A DNA stretch of 5,045 bases, from assembly GCA_902803675.1 (NCBI GenBank), contig CADCQZ010000233.1, forward strand, positions 1 to 5,045, given 5' to 3'. Below, piece by piece: positions 1 through 5,045 of the stretch. Origin of the DNA: an uncultured Eubacteriales bacterium. GTDB taxonomy: Bacteria > Bacillota_A > Clostridia > Christensenellales > Aristaeellaceae. A program made the position numbers and the translations under genes. The notes under the pieces are model-generated. The model saw nothing but the letters and a program-made list of their open reading frames with translations. It did not search any database and was not told where the DNA came from. The stretch's first letter is position 1; each line of letters starts with the position of its first letter.

Positions 1-1
1 G

Positions 2-514
2 GACAAGGTGTTCGCCGGCTGCGTCGACGCCCTCAAGACCACCCGGGAGAGCCTGAGCGAAGACGACCTTAAAAAGGCCGTGGATCTCATCGCGGGAGCC
101 GGGCACCTGGACGTGTACGCCGTGGGCGGGTCGGCGCCCGTGGCCGGGTACCTCAGGCACCAGTTCATCAAGCTGGGCATCCGGGTGAGCGTGTACTCCG
201 ACCGGGCCTCCCTGCTGATGAGCAGCCGGGGGCTCACCGAGGGGGACACGGTGCTGGCCATCTCCTCCTCCGGCACCACTCCGGAGGTGCTGGAAGCCCT
301 CATCCGGGCCCGGGCCTCCGGCGCCAGGGCCATCGCCCTCACCGGCAGCCCCGCCTCCCCTCTCGCGGAAGCGGCGGATGTCACGCTCCCCGCCCTGGGA
401 GAGAGCTTCCTGGACAATTCCACCTATTCCCGCCTGTCCCAGCTGGCCGTGGTGGACCTGATGTACGCCGCCCTGAGGATGGACCGCCCCGGAGGGGCGT
501 TCGAGGAAAGATGA
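2..514 (+). CDS. RpiR/MurR-family transcriptional regulator, 3' part (SIS domain)
   Basis: This is the C-terminal part of a sugar-phosphate-responsive transcriptional regulator. The frame is open to the left edge, so the gene starts outside the window; the GTG at 8 is internal. About 170 residues are visible. Counting from that GTG, the SIS (sugar isomerase) fold begins with VYAVGGSAPVAGYL (36-49), continues through the phosphosugar-binding loop ISSSGTTPEV (85-94) and TGSPASPLAEAADVTL (112-127), and ends with the helix SRLSQLAVVDLMYAAL (141-156), which is typical of RpiR proteins. In this family the missing N-terminal 80-100 residues carry a helix-turn-helix domain (HTH_6), and binding of a sugar phosphate to the SIS domain alters DNA binding. 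A stand-alone SIS isomerase is possible, but the linker before the domain (SLSEDDLKKAVDLI) fits a regulator better. The gene converges on rplT. Its target and ligand cannot be deduced here. Confidence 0.85.
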   Translation, partial: DKVFAGCVDALKTTRESLSEDDLKKAVDLIAGAGHLDVYAVGGSAPVAGYLRHQFIKLGIRVSVYSDRASLLMSSRGLTEGDTVLAISSSGTTPEVLEALIRARASGARAIALTGSPASPLAEAADVTLPALGESFLDNSTYSRLSQLAVVDLMYAALRMDRPGGAFEER

Positions 515-671
515 TCTGAGAACGGGATCGATCACCGCGGCATACAGGAACACGCGGGAAGGGACGCGGCGACCAGGATAAGATATCGATGGCCCGCCTT
601 TTCCCGACGCATCTGATCATGCCTCGGAACAGACGCGTCGGGGCGCGGATGAGCGCCTCCGGCGGCGGATC
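515..671. other. Gene-free stretch with an inverted repeat
   Basis: No convincing coding sequence or ribosome binding site was found between the regulator stop and the hairpin array. The one clear structure is an inverted repeat, CCCGACGC at 603-610 and GCGTCGGG at 635-642, extendable by a T-G wobble (602/643), around a 24-nt loop. The word GATCAT occurs in the loop (615-620) and again at 668-673 and 693-698, so this stretch may be the edge of the array to its right. No T-tract follows the inverted repeat, so it does not look like an intrinsic terminator for the regulator gene. Confidence 0.5.
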
Positions 672-833
672 ATGACCTCGTCATACCTTCCAGATCATAC
701 CAAATTCCGCAAGGAATTTGTACCTCAACGTACCGAAGGACCATTTCACTTCGCCTTCGGCGATATTTCACGGCGAAGCCATTTCACGCGCTTTGCGCAT
801 TTCACTGTCGATCAGTTCTCGTCCCTGATCGAC
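672..833. repeat. Modular array of short hairpins punctuated by heptamers
   Basis: Non-coding repeat-like element. Its right half has four exact copies of ATTTCAC (743-749, 765-771, 781-787, 799-805). Three short hairpins fill the gaps: TCGCC-TTC-GGCGA (751-763), GGC-GAA-GCC (772-780) and GCGC-TTT-GCGC (788-798). A 9-bp stem closes the right end, GTCGATCAG (807-815) with CTGATCGAC (825-833). The left half has four words ending TACC (TCATACC 681-687 and 695-701, TTGTACC 718-724, ACGTACC 729-735). Hairpins there are ATGAC-CTC-GTCAT (672-684) and an 8-bp stem with a GCAA tetraloop (701-720). Each stem is a perfect palindrome of different sequence, while the linkers are conserved. I recall similar arrays between genes of gut Clostridia but cannot name a family. 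Function is unknown. Confidence 0.6.
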
Positions 834-847
834 CCTGCCCGGAGGAT

Positions 848-882
848 AAAAAACGAGGCAGAACGATACTCGTTCTGCCCCG
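848..882 (-). terminator. Intrinsic terminator of the infC-rpmI-rplT operon
   Basis: Read on the minus strand, GGCAGAACGA (879-870), loop GTA and TCGTTCTGCC (866-857) form a perfect 10-bp stem. It extends past one mismatch by two more pairs (882-881 with 855-854). Six T residues follow on the minus strand (A848-853 on plus). It lies 18 nt past the rplT stop codon, where the operon transcript should end. On the plus strand the stem is followed only by TCTTTATA, so any termination of the convergent regulator transcript would be weaker. Confidence 0.85.
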
Positions 883-900
883 TCTTTATATATCAGGATA

Positions 901-1248
901 TTATTCCTGCACCAGCTTGACCAGCTGAGCGAACCCGGCCGCGTCGTTGACGGCCATCTCGGCCAGCATCTTGCGGTTGATGTCGATATTCTTGCGCTTC
1001 AGCCCGTTCATCAGGGTGGAGTAGTTGATCCCGTTCAGCCTGGCAGCCGCGTTGATGCGGGTGATCCACAGGCGGCGGAATTCCCTCTTGCGCAGCTTCC
1101 GGCCCACATAGGCGTAACGGAGCGACCTGCGCACCTGTTCACTGGCGGAACGATACTGCTTGGACCTGGTACCAAAATAGCCCTTCGCCAGCTTGAGCAC
1201 CTTACGGCGTTTTTTATGAGCGTTCACAGCTCTCTTGATCCTTGCCAT
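901..1248 (-). CDS. rplT: 50S ribosomal protein L20
   Basis: Large-subunit ribosomal protein L20 (bL20), needed early in 50S assembly, where it binds 23S rRNA. The 115 residues are close to the usual 117-119. The N-terminal half is the family's very basic RNA-binding extension, opening with [20 protein letters not shown] and containing [14 protein letters not shown] and [17 protein letters not shown]. The C-terminal globular part ends [23 protein letters not shown], the usual rRNA- and mRNA-leader-binding domain. The ATG at 1248-1246 is preceded by AAAGGAGG with 9-nt spacing. It is the last gene of the operon, 33 nt after rpmI, and a terminator follows its stop. In Bacillus subtilis L20 represses its own operon by attenuation in the infC leader, and the leader here has matching architecture. 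Confidence 0.98.
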   Translation of the reverse strand: MARIKRAVNAHKKRRKVLKLAKGYFGTRSKQYRSASEQVRRSLRYAYVGRKLRKREFRRLWITRINAAARLNGINYSTLMNGLKRKNIDINRKMLAEMAVNDAAGFAQLVKLVQE

Positions 1249-1257
1249 AACTATAAA

Positions 1258-1265
1258 CCTCCTTT
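1258..1265 (-). promoter_or_regulatory. Ribosome binding site of rplT
   Basis: The minus strand reads AAAGGAGG, near-perfect complementarity to the 16S rRNA 3' end, 9 nt before the rplT ATG. It fixes the start used for L20. Confidence 0.85.
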
Positions 1266-1281
1266 AGTGGCGATGGCCTTC

Positions 1282-1482
1282 TTATTTGTAGGGGATCAGC
1301 TTGCGGATGGTCTTGGCTTCCTCATTGTTCATGAGTTCGCCGCCAGCACGCAGATGACGAAGACGCTTGGTGGTCTTCTTGTTCAGGATGTGGTTCGCGT
1401 TCATTTTCTTGTGCTTTACCTTACCGGTCTTGGTCAGGAAAAAGCGCTTGGCCGCACCGCGGTGAGTTTTTTGCTTGGGCAT
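1282..1482 (-). CDS. rpmI: 50S ribosomal protein L35
   Basis: Small, highly basic large-subunit ribosomal protein L35 (bL35). The 66 residues are full family length (64-66). The signature opening [14 protein letters not shown] is present, followed by the lysine-rich loop [17 protein letters not shown], the [11 protein letters not shown] segment and the usual C-terminal ending IRKLIPYK. The ATG at 1482-1480 has AAAAGGAGG 7 nt upstream. It lies 41 nt after infC and 33 nt before rplT in the canonical order infC-rpmI-rplT, so it is co-transcribed with them. No internal promoter or terminator is evident in either gap. Confidence 0.98.
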   Translation of the reverse strand: MPKQKTHRGAAKRFFLTKTGKVKHKKMNANHILNKKTTKRLRHLRAGGELMNNEEAKTIRKLIPYK

Positions 1483-1489
1483 ATGCTTT

Positions 1490-1498
1490 CCTCCTTTT
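1490..1498 (-). promoter_or_regulatory. Ribosome binding site of rpmI
   Basis: The minus strand reads AAAAGGAGG, 7 nt before the rpmI ATG. It is a strong Shine-Dalgarno sequence. Confidence 0.85.
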
Positions 1499-1523
1499 GG
1501 GATTTTTCTGTTGCCGTCGCGGC

Positions 1524-2066
1524 TTATTTCGCCGCGGAGCCGCCCTTGGCGGCCTTATCAGTCTTTGGGGCCAGGATCATCAGCATGTTGCGGCCTTCGA
1601 TGGAGGGCTTGCGCTCCACCACGGCCACATCCTGCACGCGCTGAGCGAAATCCTGCATCACCTTCAGGCCGATCTCCGAGTGGGCGATCTGCCTGCCGCG
1701 GAAGCGGATGGATACCTTGACCTTGTTGCCTTCCCCGAGAAAACGGACGGCGTTCTTGAGCTTGACGCCGATGTCGTTCTCCTCGATGGTCGCGGACAGC
1801 TGGACTTCCTTGATCTCCATCGTTTTCTGGTTCCGGCGCATTTCCTTTTCGCGCTTGGACTGCTCGAAACGATGCTTGTCATAGTCCATCAGCCGGCACA
1901 CCGGGGGCACGGAGCCGGGAGCGATCTTGACCAGGTCGAGCTCCTGCTGTTCCGCGATCGCCAGGGCCTGGGCCGCGGACATCACGCCCAGCTGGGAGCC
2001 GTCGGCGCCGATGAGGCGCACTTCCTTGTCACGGATTTCCTCATTGATCATCCATTCCGTACTGAT
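1524..2066 (-). CDS. infC: Translation initiation factor IF-3, likely AUC start
   Basis: IF3 binds the 30S subunit, prevents premature 50S joining and checks the start codon and initiator tRNA pairing. The N-domain contains [14 protein letters not shown] and [20 protein letters not shown], leading into the lysine-rich linker. The C-domain contains [17 protein letters not shown] and ends with [20 protein letters not shown], followed by a lysine/alanine tail. The first in-frame ATG (2051-2049) lies 23 nt beyond the GGAGGT core, too far for normal initiation. The in-frame ATC at 2066-2064 lies 8 nt from GGAGGT. It gives 180 residues starting (M)[14 protein letters not shown], restoring the short N-terminal extension common in clostridial IF3. 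Rare AUU/AUC starts are well known for infC and let IF3 repress its own translation. From the ATG alone the protein would be 175 residues. The family assignment is certain; the start codon is a strong inference. Confidence 0.95.
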   Translation of the reverse strand: MSTEWMINEEIRDKEVRLIGADGSQLGVMSAAQALAIAEQQELDLVKIAPGSVPPVCRLMDYDKHRFEQSKREKEMRRNQKTMEIKEVQLSATIEENDIGVKLKNAVRFLGEGNKVKVSIRFRGRQIAHSEIGLKVMQDFAQRVQDVAVVERKPSIEGRNMLMILAPKTDKAAKGGSAAK

Positions 2067-2072
2067 TGAGAT

Positions 2073-2080
2073 CCACCTCC
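2073..2080 (-). promoter_or_regulatory. Ribosome binding site that decides the infC start
   Basis: The minus strand reads GGAGGTGG. From the GGAGGT core it is 8 nt to the ATC codon at 2066-2064 but 23 nt to the first ATG at 2051-2049, so it selects ATC. It lies right after the T-tract of the leader terminator, so transcripts stopped there lack a usable binding site. Confidence 0.8.
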
Positions 2081-2116
2081 AAAGAAAAATAACAGGCGGG
2101 TGAAACTACCCGCCTG
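2081..2116 (-). terminator. Attenuator terminator in the infC leader
   Basis: On the minus strand CAGGCGGGT (2116-2108), loop AGTTTC and ACCCGCCTG (2101-2093) make a perfect 9-bp stem followed by TTATTTTTCTTT (2092-2081). It lies between the operon promoter and the infC ribosome binding site, so its formation would shut off all three genes. Its 5' arm and loop are the partner of the upstream antiterminator arm at 2165-2176. Confidence 0.85.
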
Positions 2117-2192
2117 AAAAGACCTTGCCTTTGACCCGCACAGCGTGAGCCGTGTCGGAGAGAAGCGGGCAGCTTCTACTTGAAACAGAGTT

Positions 2193-2221
2193 ATTTTACA
2201 CGCCCGGAACGGATTTGTCAA
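2193..2221 (-). promoter_or_regulatory. Sigma-A type promoter of the infC operon
   Basis: On the minus strand a consensus -35 box TTGACA (2221-2216) is followed by a 17-nt spacer and the -10 box TAAAAT (2198-2193, one mismatch to TATAAT). Transcription should start near 2187-2185. It lies just after the terminator of the sugar-gene operon, which makes the translation operon an independent unit. Confidence 0.85.
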
Positions 2222-2254
2222 CGGTGTTTTGCCGGTATTTTCCGTTTGCCGGGC

Positions 2255-2286
2255 AAAAAACATGCCCGGCGTGACCGCCGGGCATG
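2255..2286 (-). terminator. Intrinsic terminator of the isomerase-kinase operon
   Basis: On the minus strand CATGCCCGGCG (2286-2276), loop GTCA and CGCCGGGCATG (2271-2261) form a perfect 11-bp GC-rich stem, followed by six T residues (A2255-2260 on plus). It lies 20 nt past the kinase stop codon and separates that operon from the infC promoter. Confidence 0.92.
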
Positions 2287-2306
2287 CGGATCTGACGCGA
2301 TGAAGA

Positions 2307-3872
2307 TCAATAATGCTCCACGGCGGCCTTTTCCACCGGCAGCGCCTTCCGGTACTTCTCAAGGAACTTTTTGAAGCCCTCGATGTCCTCGTCGGAGGCC
2401 GTGAGGGTCACGGACTCGGCGGAGGCGAAGACTTCCCGGTCCAGGTAGTCGGAAAGGCTCTGCCCCTCCGATCTCCAAAGCATGTAGGCGCACAGGAGGG
2501 CCATGCCGTAGGGGCCGCCCTCGCCCGCGGAAGCCATCACCGATACCGGGCTTCCCACCGCGGCGCTGAGCATCCGCTGTCCCACGCCGGGGGTCTTGAA
2601 GTAACCGCCGTGGCCGTAGAGCCGGTCGATGGGCACCTGTTCATCCCGGGTGAGGATGTCCAGGCCGATCTTGAGGGTGGCCAGAGCCGACAGAAGATGA
2701 GTGCGCATGAAGTTGGCCAGGGTCATTTTCGCGTCGGGCTCCCTGAGGAACAGGGGCCTGCCGGCGTCCAGATCCGTGACGCCCTCGCCGGAGAGGTAGT
2801 TGAAGCTCATCAGGCCGCCGCAGTCCTTCTCGCCCTCCAGGGCTTTCTCAAACAGCAGGGTGTACAGCTTTCCCTTGTCCACCCGCGCGCCGACGGCGCC
2901 GGCGAACTCGTAAAACAGGTTCACCCAGGCGTTGATGTCGCTGGTGCAGTTGTTGCAGTGCACCATGGCCACGGGCTTGCCGTCCGGGGTGGCCACCATG
3001 TCGATCTCCCGGTGGACCCCCAGGGGGTGCTCCACCACGATCATCGCGAAGTCCGACGTACCGGCGGACACATTGCCCGTGCGCGCCGCCACGGAATTCG
3101 TGGCCGTCATGCCGGTGCCCGCGTCGCCCTCCGGCGGCGCGAAGGGGATGCCGGCCTCAAGATCGCCTTCGGGATCCAGGAAGGCCGCGCCCTCTTTGGT
3201 GAGGGTGCCGGCCTCCTCGCCCGCCATCAGGATGCCGGGCAGCACGTCCTTGAGGCGCCAGGGATAGCCCGCCCCGGCGATCAGGGCGTCGAACTTCCCG
3301 GCCATTTCGGGATCGTACTCCGCCTTCCCGGCGGACACGGGAAACACGCCGCTGGCCTCGCCCACGCCGATCACCCGGCGGCCCGTCAGCTTTTCATGGA
3401 TGAAGCCCGCCAGGGTGGTGATGTGGTCCAGCCGGGGCAGGTGCTCCTCCCCGTTGAGCATGGCCTGGTACAGGTGCGCGATGCTCCAGCGCTGGGGGAT
3501 GTTGAAGCCGAACAGCGCCGTCAGTTTCTCCGCCGCGGGCCCGGTCATGGTGTTGCGCCAGGTGCGGAACTCCGTCAGCGGCTCAAGATCCCGCCCCAGG
3601 GGCAGGTATCCGTGCATCATGCCGGAGATGCCGGCGGCCCCCACTTTCGTGAGGGTCACGCCGAACTTCTCCTTCACGTCCCTTTTCAGGTCCGCGTAGC
3701 AGGCCCGGAGGCCTGAAGTGATATCATCCATCGAGTAGGTCCACACCCCGTCCACCAGGCGGTTCTCCCACTCATGGCTGCCGGAGGCGACGGGCGTGTG
3801 TGCCCGGTCCAGCAGGACCGCCTTGATGCGGGTGGACCCCAGCTCGATGCCCAGTACGCAGTTCTCGATCAT
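2307..3872 (-). CDS. FGGY-family carbohydrate kinase (xylulokinase-like)
   Basis: Cytoplasmic ATP-dependent sugar kinase of the FGGY family, 521 residues (usual 480-550). Visible elements in order: the N-terminal phosphate loop GIELGSTRIKAVLLD (8-22); GISGMMHGYL (81-90), matching the MHG substrate motif of xylulokinases; WRN (105-107); and GDAGTG (249-254), with D250 the probable catalytic base. Next come TGNVSAGTSDFAMI (265-278, second phosphate motif), LYGHGGYFKTPG (418-429, adenosine motif) and ASAGEGGPYGMALL (447-460). E10 replaces the aspartate usual in the first loop. Its ATG is 4 nt after the stop of the upstream isomerase and has no good Shine-Dalgarno sequence, suggesting translational coupling. 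With that neighbour it probably phosphorylates the ketose the isomerase makes. The substrate cannot be fixed from sequence: xylulose, ribulose, fuculose or a less common ketose are all possible. Confidence 0.9.
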   Translation of the reverse strand: MIENCVLGIELGSTRIKAVLLDRAHTPVASGSHEWENRLVDGVWTYSMDDITSGLRACYADLKRDVKEKFGVTLTKVGAAGISGMMHGYLPLGRDLEPLTEFRTWRNTMTGPAAEKLTALFGFNIPQRWSIAHLYQAMLNGEEHLPRLDHITTLAGFIHEKLTGRRVIGVGEASGVFPVSAGKAEYDPEMAGKFDALIAGAGYPWRLKDVLPGILMAGEEAGTLTKEGAAFLDPEGDLEAGIPFAPPEGDAGTGMTATNSVAARTGNVSAGTSDFAMIVVEHPLGVHREIDMVATPDGKPVAMVHCNNCTSDINAWVNLFYEFAGAVGARVDKGKLYTLLFEKALEGEKDCGGLMSFNYLSGEGVTDLDAGRPLFLREPDAKMTLANFMRTHLLSALATLKIGLDILTRDEQVPIDRLYGHGGYFKTPGVGQRMLSAAVGSPVSVMASAGEGGPYGMALLCAYMLWRSEGQSLSDYLDREVFASAESVTLTASDEDIEGFKKFLEKYRKALPVEKAAVEHY

Positions 3873-3876
3873 AGCT

Positions 3877-5045
3877 TTACGCCCAGGGATTCTCGGTCGG
3901 GTAGGGCAGGGACTTGGGCTGGTTCCAGGCGATGTCCTTCACGCCCAGGAAACGGAACACCTCGAACAGGTACTTGCCCACATGGCTGAAGGCCACGGCG
4001 CCGTGATGGGGATAACGCTTCTCGATGAGCACATGGCGGTAGAAGCGGCCCATCTCCGGGATGGCGAACACGCCGATGCCGCCGAAGGAGCGGGTCTTCA
4101 CATCCAGGATCTCGCCCTCGGCGATGTAGGAGCGCAGGCAGCCGTCGCTGTCGCACTGCAGGCGGTAGAAGGTGATGTCGCTGGCCGCCAGGTCGCCTTC
4201 CAGGGTGCCGCGGGTGAAGTCCGGATCACTGCCTTCCGGCTCCAGGAGGCGGTGCTGGATCAGCTGGTACTTGACCGCCCGGTCCGCGCACAGCTTGCAC
4301 TCGGGGGTGTTGCCGCAGTGGAAGCCCATGAAGGTATCGGTGAGGGTGTAGTCATACTTGCCGGCGATGTCCTCGTCATAGATGTAGCGGGGCACGCTGT
4401 TGTTGATGTCCAGCAGCGTCACCGGATCGGCGGACACGCACAGGCCGATGTACTCGGACAGGGCGCCGTAGATATCCACCTCACAGGACACGGGGATGCC
4501 CCGGCTCACCAGGCGGCTGTTGACGTAGCAGGGCTCGAACCCGAACTGGCTGGGGAACGCCGGCCAGCACTTGTCGGCGAAGGCCACGTATTTGCGATCG
4601 CCCTTGTGCTTCTCCGCCCAGTCCAGCAGCGTGAGCTCGAACTGCGCCAGGCGCGCGCTCATGTCGGGATAGTAAGCGCCCTCGCCCATCTCTTTGGCCA
4701 TATCCGCGCACACTTCGGGGATCCGGGGATCGTTCTCATGCTCCTTGTAGGACACCAGCAGGTCCAGCTCGCTGTTCTCCTCGATCTCCACGCCCAGCTC
4801 GTACAGGCCCTTGATGGGGGCGTTGCAGGCGAAGAAGTCCTGAGGACGGGGCCCGAAGGTGATGATCTTGAGGCCGCGCACACCGATGACCGCGCGGGCC
4901 ACGGGCACGAAGTCGCGGATCATGGCCACGATGTCGTCGGCCGTGCCCACGGGATAGCCGGGGATGTAACCCTTCAGGTGGCGCATACCCAGGTTGTAGG
5001 AGCAGTTGAGCATGCCGCAGTAGGCGTCGCCGCGGCCGTTGATGA
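3877..5045 (-). CDS. L-fucose/L-arabinose isomerase-family protein, 5' end outside window
   Basis: Metal-dependent aldose-ketose isomerase of the FucI/AraA fold family, about 389 codons visible. The frame stays open to the right edge (NGRGDAYCG precedes the ATG at 5013), so that ATG is internal and the N-terminus is missing. Numbering from that ATG, likely metal and catalytic residues are E178 in SCEVDIYGALSEY, D202 in LLDINNSVP, and the histidine pair in YPHHGAVAFSHVG (H336/H337). These match the Glu-Asp-His pattern of fucose isomerase. The FHCGNTPECKLC segment (231-242) groups one histidine and three cysteines in the active-site region. The protein is probably shorter than E. coli FucI (about 590 residues), so it is a divergent subfamily and fucose need not be the substrate. 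It is followed 4 nt later by the FGGY kinase and then a terminator. The operon promoter lies outside the window. Confidence 0.85.
   Translation of the reverse strand, partial: INGRGDAYCGMLNCSYNLGMRHLKGYIPGYPVGTADDIVAMIRDFVPVARAVIGVRGLKIITFGPRPQDFFACNAPIKGLYELGVEIEENSELDLLVSYKEHENDPRIPEVCADMAKEMGEGAYYPDMSARLAQFELTLLDWAEKHKGDRKYVAFADKCWPAFPSQFGFEPCYVNSRLVSRGIPVSCEVDIYGALSEYIGLCVSADPVTLLDINNSVPRYIYDEDIAGKYDYTLTDTFMGFHCGNTPECKLCADRAVKYQLIQHRLLEPEGSDPDFTRGTLEGDLAASDITFYRLQCDSDGCLRSYIAEGEILDVKTRSFGGIGVFAIPEMGRFYRHVLIEKRYPHHGAVAFSHVGKYLFEVFRFLGVKDIAWNQPKSLPYPTENPWA

Larger units (their letters stand above)
2067..2187 (-). promoter_or_regulatory. infC operon leader with terminator/antiterminator switch (L20-leader-like)
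   Basis: Untranslated leader of about 120 nt between the predicted transcription start (near 2187) and infC. On the minus strand, arm A is GAAGCTGCCCGC (2176-2165), B is GCGGGT (2139-2134) and C is GCGGGTAGTTTC (2113-2102). A and C can pair over 12 contiguous bases with two G-U wobbles, taking up the 5' arm and loop of the terminator stem (antitermination). A can alternatively pair with B over 6 bp, or fold locally as AGAAGC-TGCCC-GCTTCT (2177-2161); either frees C to form the terminator. A 6-bp hairpin, CACGGC-TCAC-GCTGTG (2154-2139), lies between. In Bacillus subtilis, L20 binding to the infC leader promotes termination. The same ligand is inferred here from operon content and architecture, without an alignment. 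Confidence 0.75.

Noticed and set aside
8..10. GTG as the true start of a small stand-alone SIS protein
   Set aside because: The frame is open to the window edge and the residues before the SIS domain look like an RpiR linker, so the gene most likely starts outside the window.
485..499. Hairpin CGCCCC-GGA-GGGGCG at the end of the regulator gene as its terminator
   Set aside because: It lies within the coding sequence before the stop and is followed by TTCGAGG with no T-tract.
672..920. Open frame of 82 codons on the plus strand
   Set aside because: It is made almost entirely of the hairpin array (repeated HFT/FHF words come from ATTTCAC), has no Shine-Dalgarno sequence, runs through the rplT terminator and overlaps the end of rplT. 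It is a chance frame.
1513..1523. Small hairpin GCCG-CGA-CGGC right after the infC stop as a terminator or L20 site
   Set aside because: The stem is only 4 bp and the minus strand then reads A-rich, not T-rich. There is nothing to distinguish it from chance.
2049..2051. ATG as the infC start codon
   Set aside because: It is 23 nt from the only good Shine-Dalgarno core, while an in-frame ATC lies at the ideal distance. It would also remove the N-terminal extension seen in homologues.
2313..3716. Long 467-codon open frame on the plus strand, opposite the kinase gene
   Set aside because: It is antisense to a full-length kinase with all family motifs. Its His/Gly/Val/Arg-rich translation is typical of the reverse strand of a GC-rich gene and matches no family I recognise.

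Overview
The window looks like a chromosomal segment of a high-GC member of the Bacillota, probably a gut-type clostridium. This is inferred from the infC-rpmI-rplT operon with a transcription-attenuating leader, the strong AGGAGG-type ribosome binding sites, the sigma-A type promoter, and an isomerase/kinase pair of a kind I associate with gut Clostridia. Species cannot be named from this sequence.

Layout, left to right. (1) The 3' part of an RpiR-family sugar-phosphate regulator gene on the plus strand (to 514). Only its SIS domain and a short linker are visible. (2) A gene-free stretch (515-900) holding an 8-9 bp inverted repeat, then a modular array of small hairpins separated by ATTTCAC and xxxTACC heptamers (672-833), then the intrinsic terminator of the minus-strand ribosomal operon (848-882). 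(3) The minus-strand operon infC-rpmI-rplT (2066 down to 901), encoding initiation factor IF3 and ribosomal proteins L35 and L20. Its control region is unusually readable. It has a TTGACA-17-TAAAAT promoter (2193-2221), a leader of about 120 nt, an intrinsic terminator just before infC, and an upstream arm that can pair over 12 bp with the terminator's 5' arm and loop. This is the architecture expected for L20-type attenuation. (4) A strong terminator (2255-2286) closing the next minus-strand operon, which consists of an FGGY-family sugar kinase (2307-3872) and, 4 nt upstream of it, a FucI/AraA-like sugar isomerase (3877 to beyond the right edge).

The two right-hand genes read as consecutive catabolic steps: aldose to ketose, then ketose to ketose phosphate. 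The actual sugar is not determined by the sequence. The RpiR regulator could sense a sugar phosphate, but it is convergent with the translation operon and separated from the sugar genes by it, so no functional link is claimed.

The points most worth a second look are: (a) infC most likely starts at a rare AUC codon at 2066-2064, five codons upstream of the first ATG and 8 nt after the Shine-Dalgarno sequence, the hallmark of IF3 autoregulation; (b) the terminator/antiterminator switch in the leader; (c) the heptamer-hairpin array, which reads as a false 82-codon gene. I found no clearly novel system such as a CRISPR array, phage defence locus or transposon.
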